64,000 nt of DNA from CAYGDP01 sp964348665 (GTDB lineage: Bacteria > Verrucomicrobiota > Verrucomicrobiia > Palsa-1439 > CAYGDP01): positions 62,001 to 126,000 of the forward strand of contig CAYGDP010000009.1 in NCBI GenBank assembly GCA_964348665.1, in the 5' to 3' direction. Positions within the stretch are counted from its first letter, which is position 1. Every line of letters starts with the position of its first letter. The translations under genes were made by a program, and so were the position numbers. The notes under the pieces were generated by a model, which saw only the letters and a program-made list of their open reading frames with translations, was not told where the DNA came from and searched no databases. Shown piece after piece: positions 36,158-44,195 of the stretch.

Positions 36158-37783
36158 ATGGATAATCCAAGCGAACCGCGGATGGAATCTTGTTCTTACG
36201 ATGTCGTCATCCTGGGCGGCGCGATCGCGGGCGCAAGCATGGCGTTGCTGTTGCGCCGACGGATGCCGCACTTGCGCGTGCTGATTATCGAGAAAAAAAC
36301 AGAGTTCGATTGGAAAGTCGGCGAATCCACGGTGGAGGTCAGCTCCTATTTCTTCGTTCGAGAATTGCGCCTGCACGATTATCTCGTGCGCGAACATCTG
36401 ACGAAGCAATCGTTTCGGTTTTGGTTTTTCAATGGGGACGTGCGCAGCGTGCGCGAGGCAAGCGAATCGGGGATGTATCAACTGGCTCGCTCGCCCGCGT
36501 TTCAACTCGACCGCGCGAAACTGGACGAGCACGTTCTCAAACTCGCGGCGGACGAAGGCGCGGAGCTATGGCGTCCGGCGCGTGTGTTGAGTTTTGAGTT
36601 GGCAGATGAAAATGGTTCCAACAATAACAAATTGATCGTCGAACGCGACGGCGCGCGCGTGGAGATTTCAGCGAGATGGTTGGTGGACGCCAGCGGACGC
36701 TCCGCAATGATCGCGCGCAAGAAAGGAATGCTGCAACCACTTCGGGAACATCCGATAGCGGCAATCTGGGCGCGTTTTCGCGGGGTGAAAGATTTTGAAA
36801 GCCCGGACATCTGCGGGCATGATCCCAGCGACCCATTTCTGCGATCAACCATCGCATCACGGAAACTGGCAACGAATCATTTTGTCGGGTGGGGCTACTG
36901 GATTTGGTTCATTCCGCTGCACGGCGGCGAAATGAGCATTGGGCTGGTGTACGACCAACGTCTTGTCGAACCGCCAGGAGCGAATCCGCGGGAGAAGCTG
37001 ATGCGGTTTCTGGAGGGGAATCCGCTGACAAAGCAGTTAATTGCAGGAGCGGAAATGGTGGAGGGGGATCTGCGCCAATTCGGTCATCTGCCTTATCTGG
37101 TGGACAAACAGGCGGGCGTCGGTTGGTCGTTGGTTGGTGATGCGGCGGGGTTTCTCGATCCGTTTTACAGTCCGGGACTGGACCAGATGGCGTTCTCGGC
37201 GCGTTGGACACTGGAATTGATCCGCAATCGCGAGAAAATGAAGGCGGACGAATTCGTGGAGTTTGTGGAGAAACACAACCGCGCGTACGCGCGTTATTTT
37301 CGCTACTTCTTCGAGTCCATTTATCGCGACAAATATTATTTGATGGGCGATTACGACACGATGACGGCGGCTTTTCTGATGGATACCTCGCTCTATTTCA
37401 TTGCGGAAGCGATCCCGTTGTATCGGCAAACGGCGGATTGGATGCTGGTGCCGCCGTATTATCCGGAAAAATCGGGATGGGCGATGAAGCTGGTTCGATT
37501 CTACCAACGCCGTCTGATTCACATCGCGCAGCGAAAAAAACAACTCGGCATTTACGGAAACCATAACGCAGGACGACGACCTCGTTTGGTTGGGTTTTCC
37601 TTGCGAGCAGGCATTTGGCTCATGCTGGCAAGAGGCATGGAACATTGGTTCCGGGCGGAAGCGCAAAATGCGCTCACTTACCTCTGGCGACCGCGTCCGA
37701 TGACGGTCGCGATGCCCGTTCCAGCCGCACCAACCCAGCCGGACCGCGAACTTGCCGATCCGACGGAGATTACTGCCAGTTAG
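36158..37783 (+). CDS. FAD-dependent oxidoreductase of the flavin halogenase-like superfamily
   Basis: The 541-residue protein has the FAD-binding GGAIAGAS near the N-terminus (VVILGGAIAGASMALLL), a WKVGES motif near residue 50 and the stretch GWGYWIWFIPLHGGEMSIG, which contains W-x-W-x-I-P, a motif associated with flavin-dependent halogenases but also found in non-halogenating relatives. SLVGDAAGFLDPFYSPG is the second FAD-binding motif. Similar proteins occur in aryl-polyene and flexirubin clusters. Whether it halogenates, hydroxylates or desaturates is not determinable here. ATG 36182 is an alternative start. Confidence 0.82.
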   Translation: MDNPSEPRMESCSYDVVILGGAIAGASMALLLRRRMPHLRVLIIEKKTEFDWKVGESTVEVSSYFFVRELRLHDYLVREHLTKQSFRFWFFNGDVRSVREASESGMYQLARSPAFQLDRAKLDEHVLKLAADEGAELWRPARVLSFELADENGSNNNKLIVERDGARVEISARWLVDASGRSAMIARKKGMLQPLREHPIAAIWARFRGVKDFESPDICGHDPSDPFLRSTIASRKLATNHFVGWGYWIWFIPLHGGEMSIGLVYDQRLVEPPGANPREKLMRFLEGNPLTKQLIAGAEMVEGDLRQFGHLPYLVDKQAGVGWSLVGDAAGFLDPFYSPGLDQMAFSARWTLELIRNREKMKADEFVEFVEKHNRAYARYFRYFFESIYRDKYYLMGDYDTMTAAFLMDTSLYFIAEAIPLYRQTADWMLVPPYYPEKSGWAMKLVRFYQRRLIHIAQRKKQLGIYGNHNAGRRPRLVGFSLRAGIWLMLARGMEHWFRAEAQNALTYLWRPRPMTVAMPVPAAPTQPDRELADPTEITAS

Positions 37784-37792
37784 CGCCGAAGA

Positions 37793-38668
37793 ATGAAGGC
37801 GCACCTTCTTTATCGCTCGTCCAGTTTTCGCGCGGCGCTCGCGTTGGCAAAAATCCTGCCGCGAACCGCGTTTCGCTGTCTTGCGTCGATGATTGGCATT
37901 TTTTATTGGGCGTTTTTTCCGCACTATCGCCGAATCATCGCCAGCAATCTCTCGCGCGTGTTCCCCAACGATCCTGCTCGTGTGCGCGCGCTGACCCGGC
38001 GGACGTTCACCAATTTTGCTCGCACGCTTGCCGATTATTGCTCGCTGGCAAACGCTCAACCGAAACAGCTCGACGATGTCTTCTCCGAAATGCGCGGGAT
38101 GGAACATCTCGAAGAAGCGCTCCAGCGCGGCCAGGGCGCGATCCTCGTCACGGCGCATCTCGGTAATTGGGAGCTGGGCGGAATCGCCACGGCACTGCGC
38201 GGGATTCCGTTGCGGGTGGTGACAGCGGAAGAACCGACACCGGAGCTGCATGCGCTTCGCGAGAATTACCGGGCGGCGTGCAAGATCGGCACCATAACCT
38301 TGGGGGACGGTCAATTTTCTTTTCTTGCAGCCTTGGAGGCTCTTCGGCAGAATCACGCGCTCGCGATGTTAATTGACCGTCCAACGGCGTCCGCTGTCGA
38401 AGTGACCTTCTTCGGCACGCCCCTTCCTTTCGCCGCCGCGCCCGTTGCGCTGGCGCAGGCCACCGGCGTGCCAATCCTAGTTGCATTCTGCACGCTGGGC
38501 AGCGACGGACGGTATTGCGCGCACATCGAACCGCCGCTGGCGCTCGATGGCGCGGACGGCGGGCGTGAGTCGCTGGCGCGCAATACGCAGAAGCTCGCAA
38601 CGATGTTCGAGCGCGCCATCCGCGAATATCCCGATCAATGGTTCAACTTCAAACCGCTATGGAAATGA
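37793..38668 (+). CDS. Lysophospholipid acyltransferase family protein (LpxL/HtrB type)
   Basis: The 291-residue protein has the acyltransferase motif AHLGNWELGG (H-x4-E), as in LpxL/HtrB lipid A acyltransferases, and one hydrophobic N-terminal region (SMIGIFYWAFFPHY). It should transfer an acyl chain from ACP to a glycolipid at the inner membrane. In this cluster it may attach the polyene-like chain to its lipid carrier. It starts nine bases after the oxidoreductase gene, and its stop overlaps a candidate start codon of lolA (ATGATGA). Confidence 0.88.
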   Translation: MKAHLLYRSSSFRAALALAKILPRTAFRCLASMIGIFYWAFFPHYRRIIASNLSRVFPNDPARVRALTRRTFTNFARTLADYCSLANAQPKQLDDVFSEMRGMEHLEEALQRGQGAILVTAHLGNWELGGIATALRGIPLRVVTAEEPTPELHALRENYRAACKIGTITLGDGQFSFLAALEALRQNHALAMLIDRPTASAVEVTFFGTPLPFAAAPVALAQATGVPILVAFCTLGSDGRYCAHIEPPLALDGADGGRESLARNTQKLATMFERAIREYPDQWFNFKPLWK

Positions 38669-39474
38669 TGAAAACCCAAAATTCCAAACCGCAAACACCA
38701 AAAAAATTCCAAATTTCAACTCCCAATCACCAAATCCGCGGATTGAGAATGGGGACTTGTCGCTTCTTAAGCAGGTCGAGTTTGGCGCTAGGATTTTTTC
38801 TTTTGTTTTCCGCCCTCGCCGGCGAAGCCACGTTGCCACCGCTTAATTCTCTGCGGCGCGTGTCGGCAGAGGAACAAGCCAAGCTGGTGGCCGAGTTTGA
38901 AAAATCGCGAGAGGGATTGACAAGTTTTCAAGCGTCGTTTATCGAGACGATGCGCTGGAAGGCGTTCACAGACGAGACGAAAACCGAAGGACGCCTGGCG
39001 TATCTGCCGCCGAATCAGTTCCGGTTCGAGCGCACGTCGCCGAGCACGAGCCTGACGGTGAGCGACGGCAAAAAACTCTGGATGTATTATCCGGAATTCA
39101 AGGAAGCCGAGGAATTTGCGCTCGACACGAAAGAGAAGCTGGGCGAGATCACCGATGCAATCAACGTGGCGATGGGATTCAACAAAGCCCGCGAAGGGAC
39201 AGCGCCGTTTGAGACCGTGATGTATGTGGGGGAAGGACTGTATGTTCTCGAACTGGCGCCGCGCGAGAAAAAACTGAAAACGCTCTTTGCCAAAGTCCGC
39301 ATCTGGCTTGACCACAGTTGGGTGGCGCAACAGACCGAGATCATTTCCAACAATGGCGACCACACCACGATGCGCTTCGTCAATCCGAAACGCAACGAAC
39401 CCATCTCTGCCGAGACATTTGTCTTCACACCTCCTCCGGGCGTTTCCGTCAGCCGCCCGCTCGACAAAAAATGA
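38665..39474 (+). CDS. LolA-like outer-membrane lipoprotein carrier protein, repeat-extended N-terminus
   Basis: The C-terminal 210 residues look like a LolA barrel (EEQAKLVAEFEKSREGLTSF, KTEGRLAYLPPNQFRFER). The ATG at 38665 forms an ATGA overlap with the preceding stop and has GGAA upstream, but reading from it first passes through a repeat-derived peptide (KTQNSKPQTPKKFQIS). A normal signal peptide appears only at ATG 38749 (MGTCRFLSRSSLALGFFLLF), which lacks a Shine-Dalgarno. The secreted form may be 241 residues from 38749. LolA chaperones lipids or lipoproteins across the periplasm. Confidence 0.82.
   Translation: MMKTQNSKPQTPKKFQISTPNHQIRGLRMGTCRFLSRSSLALGFFLLFSALAGEATLPPLNSLRRVSAEEQAKLVAEFEKSREGLTSFQASFIETMRWKAFTDETKTEGRLAYLPPNQFRFERTSPSTSLTVSDGKKLWMYYPEFKEAEEFALDTKEKLGEITDAINVAMGFNKAREGTAPFETVMYVGEGLYVLELAPREKKLKTLFAKVRIWLDHSWVAQQTEIISNNGDHTTMRFVNPKRNEPISAETFVFTPPPGVSVSRPLDKK
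38680..38748. repeat. CCAAA-type low-complexity element at the lolA 5' end
   Basis: The stretch AACCCAAAATTCCAAACCGC and the following CACCAAAAAAATTCCAAATT share their vocabulary with the elements at 43720-43850 and 59020-59157. It lies between the coupled start codon and the signal-peptide ATG. Confidence 0.55.
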
Positions 39475-40667
39475 GCGTCCCGCGTCATCGCGTCGCCATT
39501 ACGGGCTTCGGCCTGATCACTTGTCTCGGTGGCAACGCCGACTCGACGTGGCACGCGCTCGAAGCCGGGAAGAGCGGCATTGGCAAACTTTCACTCTTCG
39601 ACACAAGCGATTGCCGGTGTCAAACCGGGGGTGAAATCAAATCACTCGATCTGCCGCCAACCAAGCTGACCGTCAAACAACAGCGTCGGCTCGACCGCGC
39701 CACGCGGATGTTGTTGCTGGCCGCGGAGGAGGCGCTCGACCGCGCCAAGTTCCAACCGTCTGATCTGCCAACCATTCTGGGCACCACGGGCGGCGGAATG
39801 CACGCCGGTGAGATTTATCACCGTGCGTTATTGGAGCGCAACGGAGCCAAGCCGTCGCTGCTCATGCAATACACGCCGCAACGCCAGCCGTTCGACCTGC
39901 AAATCGCGTTCGGCTATCGCGGTCCGCTGCTGGTATTTGCGAATGCCTGCGCCTCCAGCGCCAACGCCATCGGGTACGCCTTCCAACTCGTTCGCAGCGG
40001 CCAAGCCGACCGCGTGCTCACCGGAGGGTACGACGCGCTGGCAAAAGTGATCTTTGTCGGGTTCGACTCTCTCCAAGCCTCCACACCCGAACGTTGTCGT
40101 CCCTTCGACAAAAACCGGAGCGGACTTGCCATCAGCGAAGGTGCCGGTGTGTTACTGGTGGAATCGTTCGATGCCGCGCGCGCTCGTGGCGCGGATGTCC
40201 TTGGCGAAGTTGCCGGTTATGGACAATCGGTGGACACAAATCACATGACACAGCCTCACCCGGACGGCGATGGCGCGACTCGCGCGATGACCGATGCGAT
40301 CGCTGATGCCGGTTTGTCGCCGAGTGACATTGATTACATCAACGCCCACGGCACGGCCACGCCACAAAACGACCGGATGGAAAGCAAAGCCATCCACCGA
40401 GTTTTTGGAACTCGCGCCGTGCCCGTCAGTTCCACCAAGGGCGCCGTTGGCCATTCGCTTGGCGGCGCGGGAGGAATCGAGGCCGTGATTTGTGCTCTCG
40501 CTCTGCAACATCAGAAGCTCCCGACAAACGTGAATTATGAGACGCCGGATCCCGATTGCAATCTTGCCGTGGTGCGCGAATCTACGCCCGCAAAACTTCG
40601 TTCCGTGCTCTCCAACAACTTTGGCTTCGGCGGTCTCAATGCGTCGTTGGTATTTCGCGCCCCATGA
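39471..40667 (+). CDS. Beta-ketoacyl-ACP synthase (type II, FabF/KS-alpha-like)
   Basis: The 398-residue protein has the full KS triad: Cys160 in ANACASSANAIG, His in INAHGTATPQND, and the second His in KGAVGHSLGGAG. It begins VPRHRVAITGFGLITCLG and its start overlaps the lolA stop (ATGA). It condenses malonyl-ACP with growing acyl-ACP. The downstream partner gene encodes a degenerate KS, so the pair resembles KS-alpha/chain-length-factor heterodimers of type II PKS and aryl-polyene systems. Confidence 0.93.
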   Translation: MSVPRHRVAITGFGLITCLGGNADSTWHALEAGKSGIGKLSLFDTSDCRCQTGGEIKSLDLPPTKLTVKQQRRLDRATRMLLLAAEEALDRAKFQPSDLPTILGTTGGGMHAGEIYHRALLERNGAKPSLLMQYTPQRQPFDLQIAFGYRGPLLVFANACASSANAIGYAFQLVRSGQADRVLTGGYDALAKVIFVGFDSLQASTPERCRPFDKNRSGLAISEGAGVLLVESFDAARARGADVLGEVAGYGQSVDTNHMTQPHPDGDGATRAMTDAIADAGLSPSDIDYINAHGTATPQNDRMESKAIHRVFGTRAVPVSSTKGAVGHSLGGAGGIEAVICALALQHQKLPTNVNYETPDPDCNLAVVRESTPAKLRSVLSNNFGFGGLNASLVFRAP

Positions 40668-40688
40668 ATCAATGCAGCAAAATCAATA

Positions 40689-40754
40689 TTGTAGGCCGCC
40701 CGCCCTCGGGCGGCGTTGGGATTTACGCCGCGTGGGGGCACGCGGCCTACAACA
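40689..40754. repeat. TGTAG-type palindrome between KS and degenerate KS genes
   Basis: TTGTAGGCCGC at one end pairs with GCGGCCTACAACA at the other, with an inner hairpin CCGCCC-TC-GGGCGG. The element fills nearly the whole 94-base gap between the two KS genes, the largest gap of the otherwise overlapping operon, and leaves no Shine-Dalgarno before the second gene. Confidence 0.65.
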
Positions 40755-40761
40755 AACAACC

Positions 40762-41676
40762 ATGAACCCGCGCGACATTGTTATCTCTGGCGTTGGCGTC
40801 GTCAGCCCTCTCGGCTGCGACGCGAATGTATTCTGGCGTAAACTGCAAGCCGAAGAACGAGGTCATCAACGCGAGATCCATTTCGATGGCCGGCCATCGA
40901 CCCGCTGTTTTTCGCCTCCCGCGTTCGACGTGGATGAAATCATTTCGGCATCGCGATTGCGTCGCGTCAGTCCAATCACCCAATTTGCGTGCGCCGCGGC
41001 TGCGCTGGCGATCCGCGATGCGAACCTTGCTCTCGACAACAAGACAGCAATGCGTCGCGTTGGCGTTGTTACCGCAGTTTCGCATGGCGGCATTAGTTTC
41101 ACGCTGCAGTTTCACAGCGAACTGGTCCAGCAAGGTGCGCGCGCAGCCAGCCCGATGTTGTTTCCGGAAACGGTTTATAACGCTCCATCATCGCATCTTG
41201 CCGCAGTGCTGGGTTGTGATCATGTCAATTACACGGTTGTCGGGGACGCCGCGGCCGCGTATAACGCCGTCGCAATGGCGCGAGATCTTCTCACGCTCGA
41301 CATCGTGGAGCATTGCCTTGTGGTTGGCGCGGAAGAGGCAGACTGGGTGGTCACCAACGCGTATCACCGAAACGGTCATCGCTGCATAACGGGAGAAGGC
41401 GCAGGCGCGATTTTACTGTCGAAAAACCGCAAGGGATATGCGTGCATCGTCGAAGTGGATCGCGGTAGCCCCATTCATTCTCACGCCGAGCGCAAAGCGA
41501 AAAAAAGCGAGGCGAACGGATCGTTCACAGCGCAACTGGGAGAGGCATTCACCGCAGGCGCCGTCTGGCAACTCATTGCCCATGCCTTCCGCACGCGCGA
41601 CCTGCAAACCCAAGTGCGGTCGCATTGTACGGGCTTGAACACGCAAGCTTCGACGATTATTCTCGCACCCGTATGA
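40762..41676 (+). CDS. Chain-length-factor-like degenerate ketosynthase
   Basis: The 304-residue protein begins PRDIVISGVGVVSPLGCDAN, a clear thiolase-fold KS start, but is shorter than active enzymes. Its active-site region reads VVGDAAAAYNA, with Ala164 where Cys160 sits in the neighbouring KS. The GHS region is replaced by AQLGEAFTAGA, so the second catalytic His is Glu. Loss of Cys and His with a conserved fold is what chain-length factors show. It probably pairs with the upstream KS. Its start has no clear Shine-Dalgarno because of the inserted palindrome. Confidence 0.85.
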   Translation: MNPRDIVISGVGVVSPLGCDANVFWRKLQAEERGHQREIHFDGRPSTRCFSPPAFDVDEIISASRLRRVSPITQFACAAAALAIRDANLALDNKTAMRRVGVVTAVSHGGISFTLQFHSELVQQGARAASPMLFPETVYNAPSSHLAAVLGCDHVNYTVVGDAAAAYNAVAMARDLLTLDIVEHCLVVGAEEADWVVTNAYHRNGHRCITGEGAGAILLSKNRKGYACIVEVDRGSPIHSHAERKAKKSEANGSFTAQLGEAFTAGAVWQLIAHAFRTRDLQTQVRSHCTGLNTQASTIILAPV

Positions 41677-42407
41677 CAAACCGAGTTTCCCTCGTCACCG
41701 GCGCCGGTCGCGGATTAGGCCGCGCGATCGCGCTGGCGTTGGCGGACGCCGGAGACATGGTCGTGCTGGGCTATCGCGCCAGTCGGGCAGGCGCGAAGGA
41801 AGTGGCGCTAGAAATCGAGCAGCGTGGAGCGAAATCGCTGGTGATAGAACTCGATGTGACCCGAGACGACCACGTCCAGGCGGCGGTAGACACGACGGTG
41901 AAGCAATTCGGCTCTCTCGATGTGCTGGTAAACAATGCGGGCTTGCTAGACAGCGGACTTTGCGCCATGATGAGCGACGAGCAGTGGCGACGAGTGATGA
42001 ACACGGACTTGGACGGTGTATTTCGCTGTTGCCGCGCGGCGATCCGGCAGATGATCGCACAGCGAAAGGGGAGCATCATCAATATCGCTTCGGTGGCGGC
42101 GATTCATCCCTTGCCGGGTCAGTCGAATTATGCGGCAGCGAAAGCTGGCGTCGTGGCGATGACGAAAGTGTTGGCGCGCGAGATGGGGCGATTTAACATT
42201 ACCGCGAATGTCGTTGCACCCGGATACGTGGAAAGCGATATGACGGCGAAGTTTTCGGACGCGGAACGGTTGGCGGCGGCGGCAACCGTGCCGTTGGGAC
42301 GGTTCGCGAAGCCGGAAGAAGTAGCGTCGGTCGTAGCGTTTCTGGCGTCGCCCGCGGCGGCCTACATCACCGGCGCAGTGATGATTGTTGATGGAGGAAT
42401 TTCGTGA
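41673..42407 (+). CDS. 3-oxoacyl-ACP reductase (FabG-like SDR)
   Basis: The 244-residue protein is a classical short-chain dehydrogenase: TGAGRGLGRAIA binds the nucleotide, NNAG lies near residue 89, and the Ser-Tyr-Lys triad is in INIASVAAIHPLPGQSNYAA AK. C-terminal GFGR-type motifs are replaced by VAPGYVESDMT and YITGAVMIVDGG. It reduces 3-oxoacyl-ACP with NADPH. The ATG overlaps the stop of the previous gene (ATGA) and the gene abuts the ACP gene. Confidence 0.92.
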   Translation: MTNRVSLVTGAGRGLGRAIALALADAGDMVVLGYRASRAGAKEVALEIEQRGAKSLVIELDVTRDDHVQAAVDTTVKQFGSLDVLVNNAGLLDSGLCAMMSDEQWRRVMNTDLDGVFRCCRAAIRQMIAQRKGSIINIASVAAIHPLPGQSNYAAAKAGVVAMTKVLAREMGRFNITANVVAPGYVESDMTAKFSDAERLAAAATVPLGRFAKPEEVASVVAFLASPAAAYITGAVMIVDGGIS

Positions 42408-42676
42408 TGCAAACCAAAGAAGAATTGGCAAGCGCAGTCAAAGAGGCGATGGTGACAACCTTGAAACTCAAGGTAAAACCCGCCGACATTCCGAACGACA
42501 AACCGTTGATGGGCACCAACAGCCTCGACCTCGATTCCGTGGACGCGCTCCAGCTCGTCGTGACGTTGGAGAAAACGTTCGGCCTCTCCATCCGCGACGC
42601 CGAGATCGCCAAGAAAACGCTGGTCAGCGTGGACACTATCGTCGCGGCCATCCTAGCCAACGGCGGCAAAAAATGA
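42407..42676 (+). CDS. Acyl carrier protein
   Basis: The 89-residue acidic helical protein has the 4'-phosphopantetheine site in LDLDSVDALQLVV, the Ser of DSVD being the attachment residue. A GGAGGA Shine-Dalgarno precedes ATG 42407; a GTG at 42404 is also in frame. It carries the acyl chain between the KS, KR and DH of this operon. Its dedicated placement indicates that the pathway uses its own ACP rather than AcpP. Confidence 0.9.
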   Translation: MQTKEELASAVKEAMVTTLKLKVKPADIPNDKPLMGTNSLDLDSVDALQLVVTLEKTFGLSIRDAEIAKKTLVSVDTIVAAILANGGKK

Positions 42677-43101
42677 GCGCTTCCGCTGTTCCCGACGGTC
42701 TGCCCCACGAGCATCCGTTTATCTTTGTGGATCGCGTGCTGGAAGTCGAGGCCGGTAAACGCGCGGCCGGCATCAAGAACATCACGCAAAATGAGGGTTT
42801 TCTGCGTGGACATTTTCCGGATCAACCTATTATGGCCGGCGTGCTGATCGTCGAGTCTCTCGCGCAAATCGCCGGCATCGCCCTCAACGCGGACAAACCG
42901 CCGGCGGATGCCGTCAAAGTCGGTCTTGTCGCCATTCGCGACATGAAATTCAAGAAACTCGTTCAGGTTGGCGATCAACTCATTGTTACGGCGACGCTCA
43001 CGGCAAATCTAGGGCCGCTCGCCCAGTTCGCCGTCAAAGCCGAGCGCGGCAAGGAAATCGTGGCCGAAGGCGAGTTGGTGATGGGGCGAATCTCGGGATG
43101 A
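42673..43101 (+). CDS. 3-hydroxyacyl-ACP dehydratase (FabZ-like hotdog)
   Basis: The 142-residue protein has the FabZ signature: DGLPHEHPFIFVDRVLEVE with the catalytic His, and RGHFPDQPIMAGVLIVESLA with the conserved GHFP..P.M.GV...E region. It dehydrates 3-hydroxyacyl-ACP to the trans-2-enoyl form. With no enoyl reductase in the operon, repeated cycles would leave conjugated double bonds, which is the basis for the polyene suggestion. The ATG overlaps the ACP stop (ATGA). Confidence 0.92.
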   Translation: MSASAVPDGLPHEHPFIFVDRVLEVEAGKRAAGIKNITQNEGFLRGHFPDQPIMAGVLIVESLAQIAGIALNADKPPADAVKVGLVAIRDMKFKKLVQVGDQLIVTATLTANLGPLAQFAVKAERGKEIVAEGELVMGRISG

Positions 43102-43105
43102 GAGT

Positions 43106-43172
43106 TTGGAGTTCAAGCTTCAGCTTGAAAACGATCACTTACACTCTTTACCACCCTCAAGCGTGAACTCCA
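43106..43172. repeat. GGAGTTC inverted-repeat element, copy 3
   Basis: The element runs from TTGGAGTTCAAGCTTCAGCT to CAAGCGTGAACTCCA. Its final CTCCA is directly followed by TG, so the last base provides the A of the miaA start codon. Confidence 0.7.
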
Positions 43173-44194
43173 TGCCCCAATCTCTCTTCTGCCTCGTCGG
43201 ACCGACAGCCGTCGGTAAATCCGCTGTCGCTCTCGCGCTGGCATCGGAACTCGACGCCGAGATCGTCTCCGCCGATTCGATGCAGGTCTATCGAGGGATG
43301 GACATCGGCACGGCCAAGCCGAGTGCCGAAGATCGCGCGCGAGTGCGGCATCATTTGATTGATGTAGTGGAACCAAGCGAGTCGTTCGATGTGGCGCGCT
43401 ATCGCGAATTGGCTCTTGCCGCCATCGCGGACATGCGCGCGCGCGGCAAAACTCCGTTGGTGGTCGGCGGTAGCGGAATGTATCTGCGCGCATTGACCGA
43501 GGGGGTTTTTGACGGGCCTAGCGCGGATCCAATCTTTCGTGAGCGTTTGGAGAACCTGGATGCGGCAACATTGCACTCGCGACTTGCCGAGTTGGACGCA
43601 GCAGCCGCGAAGAACATTGGCATGCATAACAAACGACGTCTCATCCGCGCGTTGGAAGTAATTGAAGCAACCGGAAAAAAGTTTTCAGAGCAACAAACAC
43701 AATGGCGAACAGAATTAAGCTCCAAAACCCAAAACCCAAAACCCAAAGAAACCCCAAGCGCCAAACTCCAAAAAACCTCGAAAGATTTACAATTGGGAGA
43801 TTGGAAATTCTCTGGGAATTGGGGATTGGGATTTGGGGTTTTCCAATTTGTTGGCCTTCAACGCGAACGCGCCGATCTCTACCGCCACATCGAATCGCGC
43901 GTGGACGAAATGTTTGCCGCGGGATTTATCCAAGAGGTTCGCGATTTACTGAAACGCGGACTGGCACAGAACGCGACCGCGATGCAAGCCGCGGGTTATC
44001 GAGAGGTCACGGCGCATTTGCGCGGAGAATTATCCCTTGCCGATGCGAAGCGGCTTACCACCCAGCGAACACGTCAGTTGGCCAAGCGCCAATTGACGTG
44101 GTTCCGACATCAAGCTACAGTCTCCTGGTTGGACGTGAAACCAGACGAGAACATCTCTACGATCGTGAAAAAGGTGGTGCAGGCCGCCGCCTGA
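43172..44194 (+). CDS. miaA: tRNA dimethylallyltransferase with repeat-derived insertion
   Basis: The 340-residue protein begins MPQSLFCLVGPTAVGKSAVA with a P-loop and has the MiaA motifs SADSMQVYRGMDIGTAKPS, LVVGGSGMYLRAL and, at the end, TQRTRQLAKRQLTWFRH. MiaA adds the dimethylallyl group to A37 of UNN-decoding tRNAs. Residues about 183-226 (43720-43850) are a low-complexity peptide (NPKPKETPSAKLQKT and so on) encoded by a CCAAACCC-type element; without it the length is near 296, normal for the family. The frame is intact across it. The start codon abuts an inverted repeat and has no Shine-Dalgarno. Confidence 0.92.
   Translation: MPQSLFCLVGPTAVGKSAVALALASELDAEIVSADSMQVYRGMDIGTAKPSAEDRARVRHHLIDVVEPSESFDVARYRELALAAIADMRARGKTPLVVGGSGMYLRALTEGVFDGPSADPIFRERLENLDAATLHSRLAELDAAAAKNIGMHNKRRLIRALEVIEATGKKFSEQQTQWRTELSSKTQNPKPKETPSAKLQKTSKDLQLGDWKFSGNWGLGFGVFQFVGLQRERADLYRHIESRVDEMFAAGFIQEVRDLLKRGLAQNATAMQAAGYREVTAHLRGELSLADAKRLTTQRTRQLAKRQLTWFRHQATVSWLDVKPDENISTIVKKVVQAAA
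43720..43850. repeat. CCAAACCC-type element inserted in miaA
   Basis: The first half is C-rich (CCAAAACCCAAAACCCAAAG), the second half is the approximate reverse complement (GGGATTGGGATTTGGGG type). The shared run CCAAGCGCCAA matches CCAAGCACCAA in the element at 59020-59157, so these are copies of one family of about 130 bases. Confidence 0.65.
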
Positions 44195-44195
44195 T

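Noticed and set aside
36158..37783. Naming the FAD protein a tryptophan halogenase
   Set aside because: W-x-W-x-I-P alone does not prove halogenation; related non-halogenating flavoproteins carry similar motifs and the substrate is unknown.
37037..38356. Open frame of 439 codons on the minus strand across two polyene-operon genes
   Set aside because: It crosses the junction of two well-supported plus-strand genes and is Arg/His-rich with no family features.
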